64,000 bases of DNA from NCBI RefSeq assembly GCF_001571775.1, contig NZ_LRVM01000009.1, forward strand, positions 1 to 64,000, in the 5' to 3' direction. The stretch comes from Anaerotignum neopropionicum. Its GTDB lineage: Bacteria > Bacillota > Clostridia > Lachnospirales > Anaerotignaceae. A program made the position numbers and the translations under genes. Shown here piece by piece: positions 26,636-35,195 of the stretch. The first letter of the stretch is position 1. Every line of letters begins with the position of its first letter. The notes under the pieces are model-generated. The model ran no database searches. It was not told where the DNA came from and saw only the letters and a program-made list of their open reading frames with translations.

Positions 26636-26698
26636 TTGACATATGCCCTTAATGAGCATATTATATACATATGCACGAATGGGTATGTGTATATATAT
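26636..26698 (+). promoter_or_regulatory. Promoter and candidate operator of the ArsR operon
   Basis: TTGACA (26636-26641) and TATTAT (26659-26664) are 17 bp apart. An imperfect inverted repeat, ATACATATGC...GGGTATGTGTAT, covers the -10 and start region, as expected for an ArsR-family repressor. Confidence 0.65.
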
Positions 26699-26714
26699 AT
26701 GGAAGGAGGATTTA

Positions 26715-27068
26715 ATGTCGTATTTAACGGAATTTTTTAAGATTGTATCCGATGAGACACGATTGAGGATTGTTATTTTACTTGCTCAGGGAGATTTGTA
26801 TGTATGTCAAATCAGCGGGATTTTAAATCTTTCTCAGCCTAAGGTATCAAAACATCTTTCAAAGCTCAGGGATTTGAATTATGTTGTTGACGAAAGAAAG
26901 GAAAAGTACATTCTGTATTCGCTAAATTTGAAGGATGATGTAATTAAAAAGTTAGTTCAAAATATTGCTGAGAATATAGAACATTATCCGGTTCTTAGTG
27001 AAGATAGAAAGCATTTGGCGGATAAACAGATTCATCTGAGTCAATGTAAAACAAAACTTCCTGGATAA
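26715..27068 (+). CDS. ArsR-family metalloregulator
   Basis: The 117-residue winged-helix protein shows the ArsR core SDETRLRIVILLAQGDLYVCQISGILNLSQPKVSKHLSKL. The classic metal site CVC in helix 3 is reduced to a single Cys31 (LYVCQI). A second Cys111 lies near the C-terminus and may complete another thiolate site. GGAAGGAGG precedes ATG 26715. It heads an operon with a ferredoxin, a permease and a thioredoxin-like protein. Confidence 0.82.
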   Translation: MSYLTEFFKIVSDETRLRIVILLAQGDLYVCQISGILNLSQPKVSKHLSKLRDLNYVVDERKEKYILYSLNLKDDVIKKLVQNIAENIEHYPVLSEDRKHLADKQIHLSQCKTKLPG

Positions 27069-27088
27069 AAAAAGGAGAGTAGATAATC

Positions 27089-27328
27089 ATGTCAAAGAAA
27101 TGGTATCCAGTTATTAATTATGAAAACTGCATTGAATGTGGTGCGTGCGTTGAAAAATGTAAAAATGGTGTTTATGAACAAAATACCACAAAGCCTAATG
27201 CAATTAATCCAGATGGTTGCATTGACGGATGCAGAGGTTGTCAAAATCTATGTCCTGCAGAAGCAATTGACTATGTTGGTGACAATGGAGAGCAAAAAAC
27301 TGTTAACTGTGGTTGTTCTTGTAATTAG
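27089..27328 (+). CDS. Two-cluster 4Fe-4S ferredoxin-like protein with CxCxC tail
   Basis: The 79-residue protein has a first cluster motif C14-x2-C17-x2-C20-x3-C24, a second set C44-x3-C48-x2-C51-x3-C55 and an unusual C-terminal C74-x-C76-x-C78. The second motif deviates from the standard CxxCxxC spacing. The terminal cysteines could bind a soft metal. It sits between the ArsR regulator and the permease, suggesting it passes electrons or metal within this detoxification operon. Confidence 0.75.
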   Translation: MSKKWYPVINYENCIECGACVEKCKNGVYEQNTTKPNAINPDGCIDGCRGCQNLCPAEAIDYVGDNGEQKTVNCGCSCN

Positions 27329-27453
27329 CAAATTCGTACATAAAATTGGAGGTAATATGAGAAATTCGAAGAACTTCTGTTTCTGTAGATGGAGTGGTTA
27401 TTAATACCTTCATTGTCATTGTATAAATATTATTGAAATGGAGGAAATATTGT

Positions 27454-28488
27454 ATGGAAGCCGTACTTAATGCTTTATTGGCAGGTTGGCACGCCTTGGT
27501 TCATTATTTGACCATAAGTAGAATTATTATGCTTATAATTGCATTCTTCCTGTCCGGTGCAATATCACAATTTATGTCTCAGGGTGCCGTAATGAAATAC
27601 TTTGGTCCTAATGCAAAAAAAGGATTATCTTATTTAATAGCTTCTGTTTCGGGCGCAATTTTAGCAGTGTGTTCCTGCTCGGTGCTTCCTATGTTCGCAA
27701 GCATCAGAAAAAAAGGAGCTGGGATTGGTCCGGCAGTAACCTTTCTTTTTGCGGGTCCTGCAATCAACATACTGGCAATCACCTTTACTTTCAGCTTAAT
27801 AGGTGTAGATATTGGTTTTGTTAGAGTATTTGGTGCTGTTGGATTATCTGTTGTTATAGGACTTATTATGTATTTGCTATTCAACAAAAGTGAAGTGGTT
27901 GATGCAAATGCATCGATGTTTAACATTGAAGATGATCACAGCAGGAAGACATGGCAAAACATCATGTTTTTTGTAACGCTTATTGCAATATTAGTTTCAG
28001 GAGTTAAGCATCCAATTATTACAGGTTTATTTGCAATTGGTCTCATTGTGGAATTGGTTTTATATTTCAAAAAAGATGAGTTACTTGAATGGTGCAGGGC
28101 AACTTTTGATTTGGCAAAGAAAATTGTTCCGCTTTTCATAATTGGTGTTTTTTTAGCAGGTGTTATTGAAGCGGTGATTCCACCTGAATACATGGTTAAA
28201 TTTGTAGGGAATAATTCTTTTGGAGCGAATGCAATAGCAGCAGTTTTTGGTGCTTTTATGTATTTTGCGACTTTAACAGAAGTTCCGATTGTAAACAGCT
28301 TTATGGCTCTTGGAATGTTGAAGGGTCCAGCGACGGCTTTGCTTCTTGCGGGACCATCACTTAGCTTGCCAAACATGATCGTTATTTCTAAAGTAATGGG
28401 TATTAAGAAGACGCTTACATATGTTGGATTAGTGATAGTTTTGTCGGCATTGATTGGAATGCTGGCAGGATATATAATTTATATTTAA
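27454..28488 (+). CDS. SO_0444/ArsP-type permease (DUF318)
   Basis: The 344-residue membrane protein has about eight to ten helices in two halves, with the cysteine motif VCSCSVLPMF (about 66-75) and repeated GPA(I/T) segments (FLFAGPAINILAIT, LKGPATALLLAGP). This family includes ArsP, which exports trivalent organoarsenicals, and SO_0444 efflux permeases for copper or zinc. GGAGG precedes ATG 27454. The operon context supports efflux of a soft metal or metalloid. Which one cannot be told. Confidence 0.78.
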   Translation: MEAVLNALLAGWHALVHYLTISRIIMLIIAFFLSGAISQFMSQGAVMKYFGPNAKKGLSYLIASVSGAILAVCSCSVLPMFASIRKKGAGIGPAVTFLFAGPAINILAITFTFSLIGVDIGFVRVFGAVGLSVVIGLIMYLLFNKSEVVDANASMFNIEDDHSRKTWQNIMFFVTLIAILVSGVKHPIITGLFAIGLIVELVLYFKKDELLEWCRATFDLAKKIVPLFIIGVFLAGVIEAVIPPEYMVKFVGNNSFGANAIAAVFGAFMYFATLTEVPIVNSFMALGMLKGPATALLLAGPSLSLPNMIVISKVMGIKKTLTYVGLVIVLSALIGMLAGYIIYI

Positions 28489-28503
28489 TGGAGGATGTTA
28501 ATT

Positions 28504-28731
28504 ATGGTAATTAAAATTTTAGGAACTGGTTGTGCTAAATGTAAACAGTTGGCGGCTAATGCACAACAGGCAGTGAATGAAATGGGTATTGAAGCAACAA
28601 TTGAAAAAGTGGAGAAAATTGAAGACATCATGGAATATGGAGTGATGAAAACACCTGCATTGGTTGTGGATGAGCAAGTGAAGGTTATGGGCAGGGTTCC
28701 AGCAGCTGAAGATATAAAGAAATATCTGTAA
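28504..28731 (+). CDS. Small thioredoxin-fold redox protein
   Basis: The 75-residue protein has the redox pair C10-x2-C13 in LGTGCAKCKQL and the cis-Pro loop MKTPALVVD (about 50). It belongs to the short thioredoxin/glutaredoxin-like group often encoded beside ArsR-permease genes. It probably keeps permease or metal-site cysteines reduced. GGAGGATG precedes ATG 28504. Confidence 0.8.
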   Translation: MVIKILGTGCAKCKQLAANAQQAVNEMGIEATIEKVEKIEDIMEYGVMKTPALVVDEQVKVMGRVPAAEDIKKYL

Positions 28732-28860
28732 AATTAATCTTTTTACCACAACTTAATAAAAAATAATACTCAGGTTAGAACTGTAAGGCTGTCAAGATTT
28801 GTGGTATTTTTAATTAAATGCATATATTTTGAAGTAATATAATTAACTGAACATGCCAAT

Positions 28861-28899
28861 AAAAAGTTGCTTGCTCCAAATAGAGTAGGCAACTTTTTT
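28861..28899 (+). terminator. Terminator of the ArsR operon region
   Basis: AAAAAGTTGC and GCAACTTTTT form a 10-bp stem followed by more T residues, 130 bp after the thioredoxin-like gene. Confidence 0.6.
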
Positions 28900-28943
28900 A
28901 TATGTGAAAAGTTTTTAATTTTTTTATAAAACTAGCAACTACT

Positions 28944-29580
28944 TTAATAAAATTTCATGATGATAATTTGTGGGGATATGTTTTCGAAGAGTACAACAGA
29001 CGAGACGTGCGTACTTTTGTCCCACAAAAACCCACAAACATCTCCACCGTCTTTATAAACAGGAAAATTGAATAAAATAGACTTTAAAGGCAATTCAGCC
29101 TCGTCACATGGGAAAATCTCTATTTCTTTGATTAGCGAAGAAATTAGAGATATTTTCTCTTCATCACTGATTTTGTCATACACCTTATCAAAGTTTGCCA
29201 GTAGGGTGTAGATGTTTTCCAGTGTGATGGCATCTTGCTCCACAGCTTTACGGCGCAGCTTTACATCTTCAATTTTTTCTTCAAGCTCTACGATGGTGTC
29301 ATACAGCCCATCAAGCCGGAGGATCATATCGTGGAGCTTGCGTTCTCTAAAACGGGTATCTTCCGGCAGACTGTCAATTTCATTTTCAAGACGAGTTTTA
29401 TTGAGTTCCACTTCTCTGAGTTTATTTTCATAGTTTTTGAGTTCTCTGTTTAAAGTGGAAGTATCAATTTCCTTGCCGATCCTTGATTTTATTTCTGTTG
29501 CAAAATCCTGATTTTTAATCAGCTCCCTGATTGCCTCGACGACAAGCGGCTCTATGTCAGTTTTCTTGAGCATAGCTTTA
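28944..29580 (-). pseudogene. C-terminal half of a large serine recombinase
   Basis: About 210 residues on this strand form the coiled-coil zinc-ribbon-like C-terminal region of a large serine recombinase (LKNYENKLREVELNKTRLEN, then ISSLIKEIEIFP). The resolvase catalytic domain and recombinase domain are missing, because at about 29580 the sequence joins an IS256-type fragment on the other strand. Inactive remnant of a Tn4451/Tn1549-like element. Confidence 0.7.
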
Positions 29581-30045
29581 TACCAAAGGTGCACGGTACA
29601 TTTTTACCGCAACATCTTCTCAGTAACCCCACGTACCAAAATGAAAGAAGTTTCTATGATGCTAAAAGGCATCCATGCACAAGAATCAAAAGAATCTGCA
29701 AGAGAAAAAGCGATGCAGGTAGCTGAAAAACTCCATGAAATGAAGCTAGGTTCGGCGGCCAATAAAATAGTGGATGGAATCGAAGAAACCCTTACATACA
29801 TGAATTTCCCTACCCAACATTGGACAAGAATCCGAACCAATAATACCATTGAAAGATTAAACCGAGAAATCAAGCGCAGAACCCGAGCAATCGGTGCTTT
29901 TCCTGATGGACAAAGTGCGTTAATGCTTGTATGTGCCAGACTTCGTCATGTAGCAGGAACCCAATGGGGAGCAAAACGCTATATGAATATGGAGCACCTT
30001 AAGGAGTTGGATCTCCAACACGAGTCTGATATCATAGCCGGTTGA
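29581..30045 (+). pseudogene. IS256-family transposase, C-terminal fragment
   Basis: The frame encodes RCTVHFYRNIFSVTPRTKMK, then HWTRIRTNNTIERLNREIKR and the terminal helical region, the last third of a mutator-type (IS256) transposase including the catalytic Glu segment NNTIERLNREIKRR. The 5' two thirds are missing. The right-end sequence after the stop (to about 30100) leads directly into a 169-bp repeat also found at 53274. Confidence 0.75.
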
Positions 30046-30063
30046 CTAACACTTACCTAACGG

Positions 30064-30552
30064 TTGAAAAAGAATTTGCGAAAAATTATTGACACTATCC
30101 ATTTTTTGTTGTCCGATTTGCAGAAAAAGGAAGGACTGATTAAAGTGATTACAAGATTTATGAGAGATACACCTCTCGCTGCTATAGAAATAGAAATGCA
30201 ATTTATTCCCGGCTTTACGCCTCGTGCCTGCGGAACATTCCGAAGCCAGCAAAGATATGTGAATCCAAACGCTATTTTATATGAAGATTCGCTAGGGTTG
30301 TTTTTGAAAGAGATAGAGATTCAGGCATTTGCTCTGCGAGTGCAAAGAATCATAGAGGTTACGAGCAATCTCGGAGAAAGCGAGGTGAACCAAATGCTTT
30401 TTAGAAATGCAGAGCATAAAAGGAGATTTCAAAGTATCTGTAAAAGTGGTCTGTTTCCGAAGCTAGAAGAAAGCTACGGATATGCAGCCGCTATTTTTTT
30501 ACTCTCTGCAGATGCGTTTGTCTGGAGTAAGGCAAAAAGTTGTGTACCGTAA
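30064..30552 (+). pseudogene. Composite of two Clostridial ICE gene fragments
   Basis: The 162-residue frame is a fusion. Residues about 28-70 (ITRFMRDTPLAAIEIEMQ) match a second copy at 53274. Residues about 75-160 (MLFRNAEHKRRFQSICKSG and YGYAAAIFLLSADAFVW) resemble the DUF6075 family found in conjugative elements. The TTG start has no clear ribosome binding site. Treated as debris. Confidence 0.5.
30102..30270 (+). repeat. Direct repeat, left copy (partner at 53274-53442)
   Basis: This 169-bp segment and 53274-53442 differ at about 11 positions (roughly 93% identity by eye), lie in the same orientation and diverge sharply after the shared ATATGTGAATCCAAAC. They bracket 23 kb holding feoAB, the exporter and the nitrogenase-like operon. 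Confidence 0.8.
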
Positions 30553-30620
30553 TTCAAAGAGAGATATCCACAATGTGCTTGACAGATTAGGCTCATTGTA
30601 ATATTATTGTTTATAACAAT

Positions 30621-30643
30621 GTTATATAACGGTGTTATATAAC
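30621..30643 (+). promoter_or_regulatory. Tandem palindromic operator for the TetR gene
   Basis: The 10-bp palindrome GTTATATAAC occurs at 30621-30630 and 30634-30643, 15 bp before the TetR start, with a partial third copy (TTATAAC) upstream. Confidence 0.6.
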
Positions 30644-30657
30644 AGGTGGAGGATAAT

Positions 30658-31275
30658 ATGGGCACGGATGATTTGAATACATTGCAGAAAATTATGGCTG
30701 AGGGCAAAAAAGAGTTCTTAGATAAAGGCTTTAAAGATGCTTCCCTGAGAAATATTGTAAAACGTGCAGGTGTCACAACGGGTGCATTTTACGGATATTA
30801 TCCCGATAAAAAAGCATTGTTTGAAGCATTGGTATCACCTGCGGTAGAAGGGCTTAGAGCTATGTTTATGATAGCGCAACAGGAATTTGATCAGTTGACG
30901 GAAGTGGAAAAAAAGAAAGCCGTTTATGATTATTCGTCTGATGAGGTTAAAAAATTCATAGCCTATGTTTATGATTATTTCGATGAATTCAAGTTACTCA
31001 TTTCTTGTGCTGAAGGGACAGACTTTTCGGATTTTATCCATGATCTTGTAGAAATTGAGGTGGAATACACCATAAAGTTTATGGAATCTACAGGTAATGA
31101 TGCTTTGGCATCTGGAAGGGCAACTCCGGAGCTGTTACACATTATCTCAAGTGCCTTTTTTTCTGCAGTTTTTGAGACGGTTAAACATGATATGCCAAGG
31201 GAAACGGCAGACAATTATATAGATAGCTTAAGGCAGTTTTTTACGGCAGGATGGATTAGGATTTTTAATCCTTAA
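30658..31275 (+). CDS. TetR-family transcriptional regulator
   Basis: The 205-residue protein has the TetR helix-turn-helix (FKDASLRNIVKRAGVTTGAFYGYYPDKKALFEALV, about 21-55) and a helical C-terminal domain. Tandem palindromes lie just before its start. GGTGGAGG precedes ATG 30658. It stands 300 bp upstream of feoA, but an iron-box-like operator lies between, so it may not control feo. Confidence 0.83.
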   Translation: MGTDDLNTLQKIMAEGKKEFLDKGFKDASLRNIVKRAGVTTGAFYGYYPDKKALFEALVSPAVEGLRAMFMIAQQEFDQLTEVEKKKAVYDYSSDEVKKFIAYVYDYFDEFKLLISCAEGTDFSDFIHDLVEIEVEYTIKFMESTGNDALASGRATPELLHIISSAFFSAVFETVKHDMPRETADNYIDSLRQFFTAGWIRIFNP

Positions 31276-31343
31276 GAGTTTTTATAGAAGTGCGGTAAGT
31301 ATCAAGTTGAGGTTCTGAGGAACCTCAAAAAAATTACCTATGA

Positions 31344-31359
31344 GTTAGACGTAGCTAAC
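31344..31359 (+). promoter_or_regulatory. Iron-box-like operator upstream of feoA
   Basis: GTTAG-ACGTAG-CTAAC is an exact match to the GTTAG-N6-CTAAC motif. It lies 239 bp before the feoA ATG within an otherwise gene-free 320-bp interval. Confidence 0.7.
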
Positions 31360-31597
31360 CAGGATGCGTGGAAAGAGGGGTTTTCATATTGAGAGGAAAG
31401 TAAAACAAAAGATGTAATATTAATTCTGTGGATATGGAAGGGGATGGTAGCTTCGTTTTGACTTGCAATTAATGCAGTTAATGTACTTTGAGCAGTTTTC
31501 ATGGTAGGAAGGGTTTTACAATACTTATGGAAAGACAATTGATTTTAATTTAAAAGAATTATGTTTATTGAATAATAAAGTGAAAGGAAGGTTGAAC

Positions 31598-31828
31598 ATG
31601 AAAAAATTAAGTGAGGTAAAGAAAGGCGAAAAAGGCAAGATTACCTCCCTTCAGGGAGATTCTCGATTTTTAAGCCGTATTACTTCTATTGGGCTTACGG
31701 TGGGAAGCGAGGTAGAAATAATGCAAAATCAGAAAAAGCAGCCCGTTTTGATTTATGGAAGAGATACCATGATTGCGGTTAACCGAGATGAATGCGAAAA
31801 AATAATTATGGAGGTATCTGCAAAATGA
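31598..31828 (+). CDS. feoA: Ferrous iron transport protein A
   Basis: The 76-residue SH3-like protein begins MKKLSEVKKGEKGKITSL and contains SRITSIGLTVGSEVEIMQ and the terminal AVNRDECEKIIME, all typical of FeoA. It assists FeoB in Fe(II) uptake. GAAAGGAAGG precedes ATG 31598. Its TGA overlaps the feoB ATG. An iron-box-like operator lies upstream. Confidence 0.9.
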   Translation: MKKLSEVKKGEKGKITSLQGDSRFLSRITSIGLTVGSEVEIMQNQKKQPVLIYGRDTMIAVNRDECEKIIMEVSAK

Positions 31829-33864
31829 GCGATACAACGATAGCGTTGCTGGGACAGCCAAACTCAGGGAAATCGACACTATTTAATGGACTTACCGGTT
31901 CTCGACAGCATGTAGGAAATTGGCCAGGTAAAACCGTGGAAAAAAAAGAAGGTGCTTTTAACTACGACGGAATAAGCTATGCCGTTGTGGATCTGCCGGG
32001 TACTTATAGCCTGTCTGCAAACTCAGAAGAGGAAGTTGTTACCAGGGATTACATAGCTAGCAATAAGGCTGATTTGATTTGCATCCTTGCAGATGCCTCA
32101 CAGTTAGAAAGAAGTTTGTTCATGTTGGCGGATTACGCAGGTATCAATAAGCCTGTAGTATTGCTTCTCAATATGATGGATGTAGCAATTCAGCAGGGGA
32201 AAACCATTGACAGCCAAGCTATTTCAAAAAAACTAGGAATTCCAGTAATTCCTATTACCGCTTCCAATCGAAAAGGTTATGATGAATTCTACAAAAATAT
32301 TGAAGTTTCAAAAAAATCACATTCCATGCTGAAAGGGAAAGAGCTGGCGGACATTTATCTGGAGATAATTGGGGAACCCTTTAGGCAACTGCTGGAGCTG
32401 CTGCCGAAAGATGGAGTGGGAGCCTTTTCCTCCTCATGGTTGGTAGCAAAGTTACTGGAAGAGGATAATCATGCAATGCAGCTTGTAAAATCCAAGGTTG
32501 ATTCAGGTTGTTGGAAAGAGATTGAAACTGTACTCTCCAGTGTGAAAAATGGTAATTTATTGACAGCAGACTGCAAATTTAAATGGATAGAAATATTACT
32601 TAAGAATAGTGTAAAAAAACCAGAAAATAAGCAAGGAAAGATGAACCGTTTCGATCGTATAGCCACAAGCAAAATTTGGGGTAAGCCCATTGCGGTGGGA
32701 ATCATTATTTTAGGACTTATTTTGTCTATGGTAATTGCGATTCCCATCATGGGAGTATTCCAGAATATAGCGCAAATTGTTACTGTGCAGCTTTCGACCG
32801 CGTTGGTTGCCGTTGGTGTCCCTAAAGTGATAATTTCACTGCTCTGCTATGGTGTATTGACTGCGGTAACCTTTGCCTTAATGATGGTGAGCTTTGTATT
32901 TGGCATTAGCCTAGTGTTTGGATTTATAGAAGAAATAGGGTACATGGCTCGTATTTCTTATGTATTTGATAGCACCATGTCTAAACTTGGACTACAGGGA
33001 AAGGCAATTATGCCATTCTTGGTAAGCTTTGGCTGTAATATTGGTGGTGTGAGCGGAAGCAGGGTGATTGACTCATGGGGACAGCGAGTAACCACAATAG
33101 CACTATCATGGGTGGTTCCTTGCGCTGCCACATGGAGTGTTGTTGGGCTTGTAAGTACCGTTTTTTTTGGAAGCCAAGCTTTTTTGGTTGTTCTTTCTCT
33201 ATTTGTAGTAGCCTCGTTGCACATGGCAATTACTTCAAGACTATTCGGCAGACACCTAATTAAAGAAAGTGATAAAACTGGGCTGATTATGGAGTTACCA
33301 CCATATCACAAGCCCCAATACAGGAATTTATTCCGGTTTGTTTTTATGCGAATGGGAGATGTACTGAAACGTGCATTGAAGACCATTATATTTGTAGCAG
33401 TTATATTCTGGGCTTTATCCTATACAGCAGACGGTAATATAGAAAATAGTGTGATTTATAAGATTGGAACCATTATTGAGCCGGTGACCATGTGGTTTGG
33501 GTTGCGTTGGCAGACCTTTATGGCATTCTTAGCAGCTGCTATGGGGAAAGAAGCGGCGCTGGGTGTATTGGCGGCATTGTTTAATTCTCAGGGGCAGACT
33601 GCTGGCATATGGGATGTTATTTCCAAGCAGGCGGCAGTAAGCACATCTGGCCTTGGCAATGCCATGCTTACTGGTATTTCCAAGGCAGAAGCCTTAGCCT
33701 TTATTTATGCATTTTTCTTTAATGTGCCTTGCCTTATGGCTTTGGCAACTACGCTGCAAGAAACCCATTCCATAAAATGGACATTACGCATAGCAGGATA
33801 TTACATGGGGGTTGCCTTGCTGTTGTCGGCCATTGCATATCATGTTGGACTTTTGATTTTTTGA
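31825..33864 (+). CDS. feoB: Ferrous iron transport protein B
   Basis: The 679-residue protein is the GTPase-coupled Fe(II) importer of the inner membrane. The N-terminal G domain has G1 GQPNSGKST (about 9-17), the conserved HVGNWPGKTVEKKEG, G3 DLPGTYSL (about 56) and G4 NMMD (about 119). The membrane part (about 290-679) contains two gate regions, with LVSFGCNIGGVSGSR carrying the pore cysteine. It overlaps feoA by 4 bp and precedes a feoC-like gene. Length is normal for the family. Confidence 0.95.
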   Translation: MSDTTIALLGQPNSGKSTLFNGLTGSRQHVGNWPGKTVEKKEGAFNYDGISYAVVDLPGTYSLSANSEEEVVTRDYIASNKADLICILADASQLERSLFMLADYAGINKPVVLLLNMMDVAIQQGKTIDSQAISKKLGIPVIPITASNRKGYDEFYKNIEVSKKSHSMLKGKELADIYLEIIGEPFRQLLELLPKDGVGAFSSSWLVAKLLEEDNHAMQLVKSKVDSGCWKEIETVLSSVKNGNLLTADCKFKWIEILLKNSVKKPENKQGKMNRFDRIATSKIWGKPIAVGIIILGLILSMVIAIPIMGVFQNIAQIVTVQLSTALVAVGVPKVIISLLCYGVLTAVTFALMMVSFVFGISLVFGFIEEIGYMARISYVFDSTMSKLGLQGKAIMPFLVSFGCNIGGVSGSRVIDSWGQRVTTIALSWVVPCAATWSVVGLVSTVFFGSQAFLVVLSLFVVASLHMAITSRLFGRHLIKESDKTGLIMELPPYHKPQYRNLFRFVFMRMGDVLKRALKTIIFVAVIFWALSYTADGNIENSVIYKIGTIIEPVTMWFGLRWQTFMAFLAAAMGKEAALGVLAALFNSQGQTAGIWDVISKQAAVSTSGLGNAMLTGISKAEALAFIYAFFFNVPCLMALATTLQETHSIKWTLRIAGYYMGVALLLSAIAYHVGLLIF

Positions 33865-33875
33865 GGTGATAAACT

Positions 33876-34106
33876 ATGCTAAATGAAATTCTAGACCAGT
33901 TTAAAAAAGGAAAAACCTTTTCTCTCCAGGAGCTTGCGGGCAGTCTGAATACGGATGTTCAAACCGTTAAGGCACAAATGGATTATCTGGAAAGACAGGG
34001 ATATATAAAGAAGGTGGAGCTACATACAGGTTGTGCTAGTGGTTGTAGTAGTTGCGCAGGTTGTAGCCAAGGGACACACAAATCAAACATGTGGGAACTA
34101 TCTTAA
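33876..34106 (+). CDS. FeoC-like winged-helix protein with cysteine cluster
   Basis: The 76-residue protein has a small winged helix (SLQELAGSLNTDVQTVKAQMDYLERQGYIKKV, about 16-47) followed by C53-x3-C57-x2-C60-x2-C63. FeoC proteins carry such cysteines, able to bind an oxygen-sensitive Fe-S cluster. It starts 11 bp after feoB and completes a feoABC set. Confidence 0.78.
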   Translation: MLNEILDQFKKGKTFSLQELAGSLNTDVQTVKAQMDYLERQGYIKKVELHTGCASGCSSCAGCSQGTHKSNMWELS

Positions 34107-34161
34107 TAGTATAAAGGAATATTGATTCAATAAGTGTGGAATAAAAAAAGGAGGAAAAACG

Positions 34162-35184
34162 ATGACACATTGTTCGCACGTAGATGCAAGCGTAAAAAAG
34201 CTGCTTGATATGATTTATGCCCCTATGTATACGAAAACACTGTTTACGGCTATGGAGCTGGAACTTTTTTCTGAACTTGAAGAGGGGAAACTGTTTACGG
34301 AAGTCGCTGAAAGATTAATGCTGCATCCAGAAAATACGAGATTACTTCTTAATGCATTGACAGGGATGGAGCTTTTGGAAAAGAATGAGGCTCGATATAG
34401 GAATACCCCACTGGTAAACAAATATCTTTTAAGAAAATCAGAGTGGTTTATTGGAGATCATCTTAGGGTGTATAACGCTGGTACTGGTTTTGATGAAATT
34501 GATATGGTTAAGCTGATAAAGGAAGGCCCTGGCAGTGAAGCGAAAGAAAAAGAGGGATTAGAGGCTTATTCCATATTTGGAGATTGGGCTGAAATGATGA
34601 AGACACAACAAAGAGGTGGCAGAGCTAAGGAAATTTCGGATATGGTTTCTGGGCTTCCGGAATTTAAGGGATTTAGAAAAATGCTGGACCTTGGTGGTGG
34701 CCCGGGCTTGATTTGCTTGGAAATTGTAAAGCATCATCCTGAGCTGAAGGCTATTATTTTTGATACGGCCGAGGTTGGACGGGTTGCCGAGGAGTCGATA
34801 AAGGAAAACAACCTTGAAAGTAGGGTAGAGGTAATGACAGGTGATTACCTGAAGGATTCCATTGGAGAGTGCTATGACTTTATTCTTGCCATAGGAACCT
34901 TAAATTTTGCCAAGCACAACCTAGACTTGGCGGTAAAGAAAATATATGATGCCCTAAACCCTCATGGGGTATTTATGTGCATTTCAGAGGGCTTAACCCA
35001 TGAGGAAACCAGACCTAAGGAGATGGTGGTATCTTGGTTGCCAAGCGTTTTGAGGGGATTTGACTTTCAATTGAAGCAAGGAGAGGTTAGTGATGCTATG
35101 CTTAGAAATGGTTTTAGAAACGTTTTTAAGCAGACGGTCAGCATGCTCACTGGGGACATGGACGTGGATATTGCAAGAAAATAG
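34162..35184 (+). CDS. SAM-dependent O-methyltransferase, paralog of the one at 15245
   Basis: The 340-residue protein has the same two-domain plan as the product of the 15245 gene: a winged-helix dimerisation domain (about 15-85, with LLEKNEARYRNT) and a SAM-binding motif MLDLGGGPGL at about 174-183. A His/Cys-rich start, MTHCSH, is peculiar to it. GGAGG precedes ATG 34162. It follows feoABC by 55 bp and precedes the exporter pair by 11 bp, so it is part of an iron-linked operon. Its substrate may be a metal ligand exported next. Confidence 0.75.
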   Translation: MTHCSHVDASVKKLLDMIYAPMYTKTLFTAMELELFSELEEGKLFTEVAERLMLHPENTRLLLNALTGMELLEKNEARYRNTPLVNKYLLRKSEWFIGDHLRVYNAGTGFDEIDMVKLIKEGPGSEAKEKEGLEAYSIFGDWAEMMKTQQRGGRAKEISDMVSGLPEFKGFRKMLDLGGGPGLICLEIVKHHPELKAIIFDTAEVGRVAEESIKENNLESRVEVMTGDYLKDSIGECYDFILAIGTLNFAKHNLDLAVKKIYDALNPHGVFMCISEGLTHEETRPKEMVVSWLPSVLRGFDFQLKQGEVSDAMLRNGFRNVFKQTVSMLTGDMDVDIARK

Positions 35185-35195
35185 GAGGGTCAAAT

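Noticed and set aside
27936-28376. 146-residue minus-strand open frame opposite the ArsP-like permease
   Set aside because: Antisense of a membrane protein gene, with no ribosome binding site.
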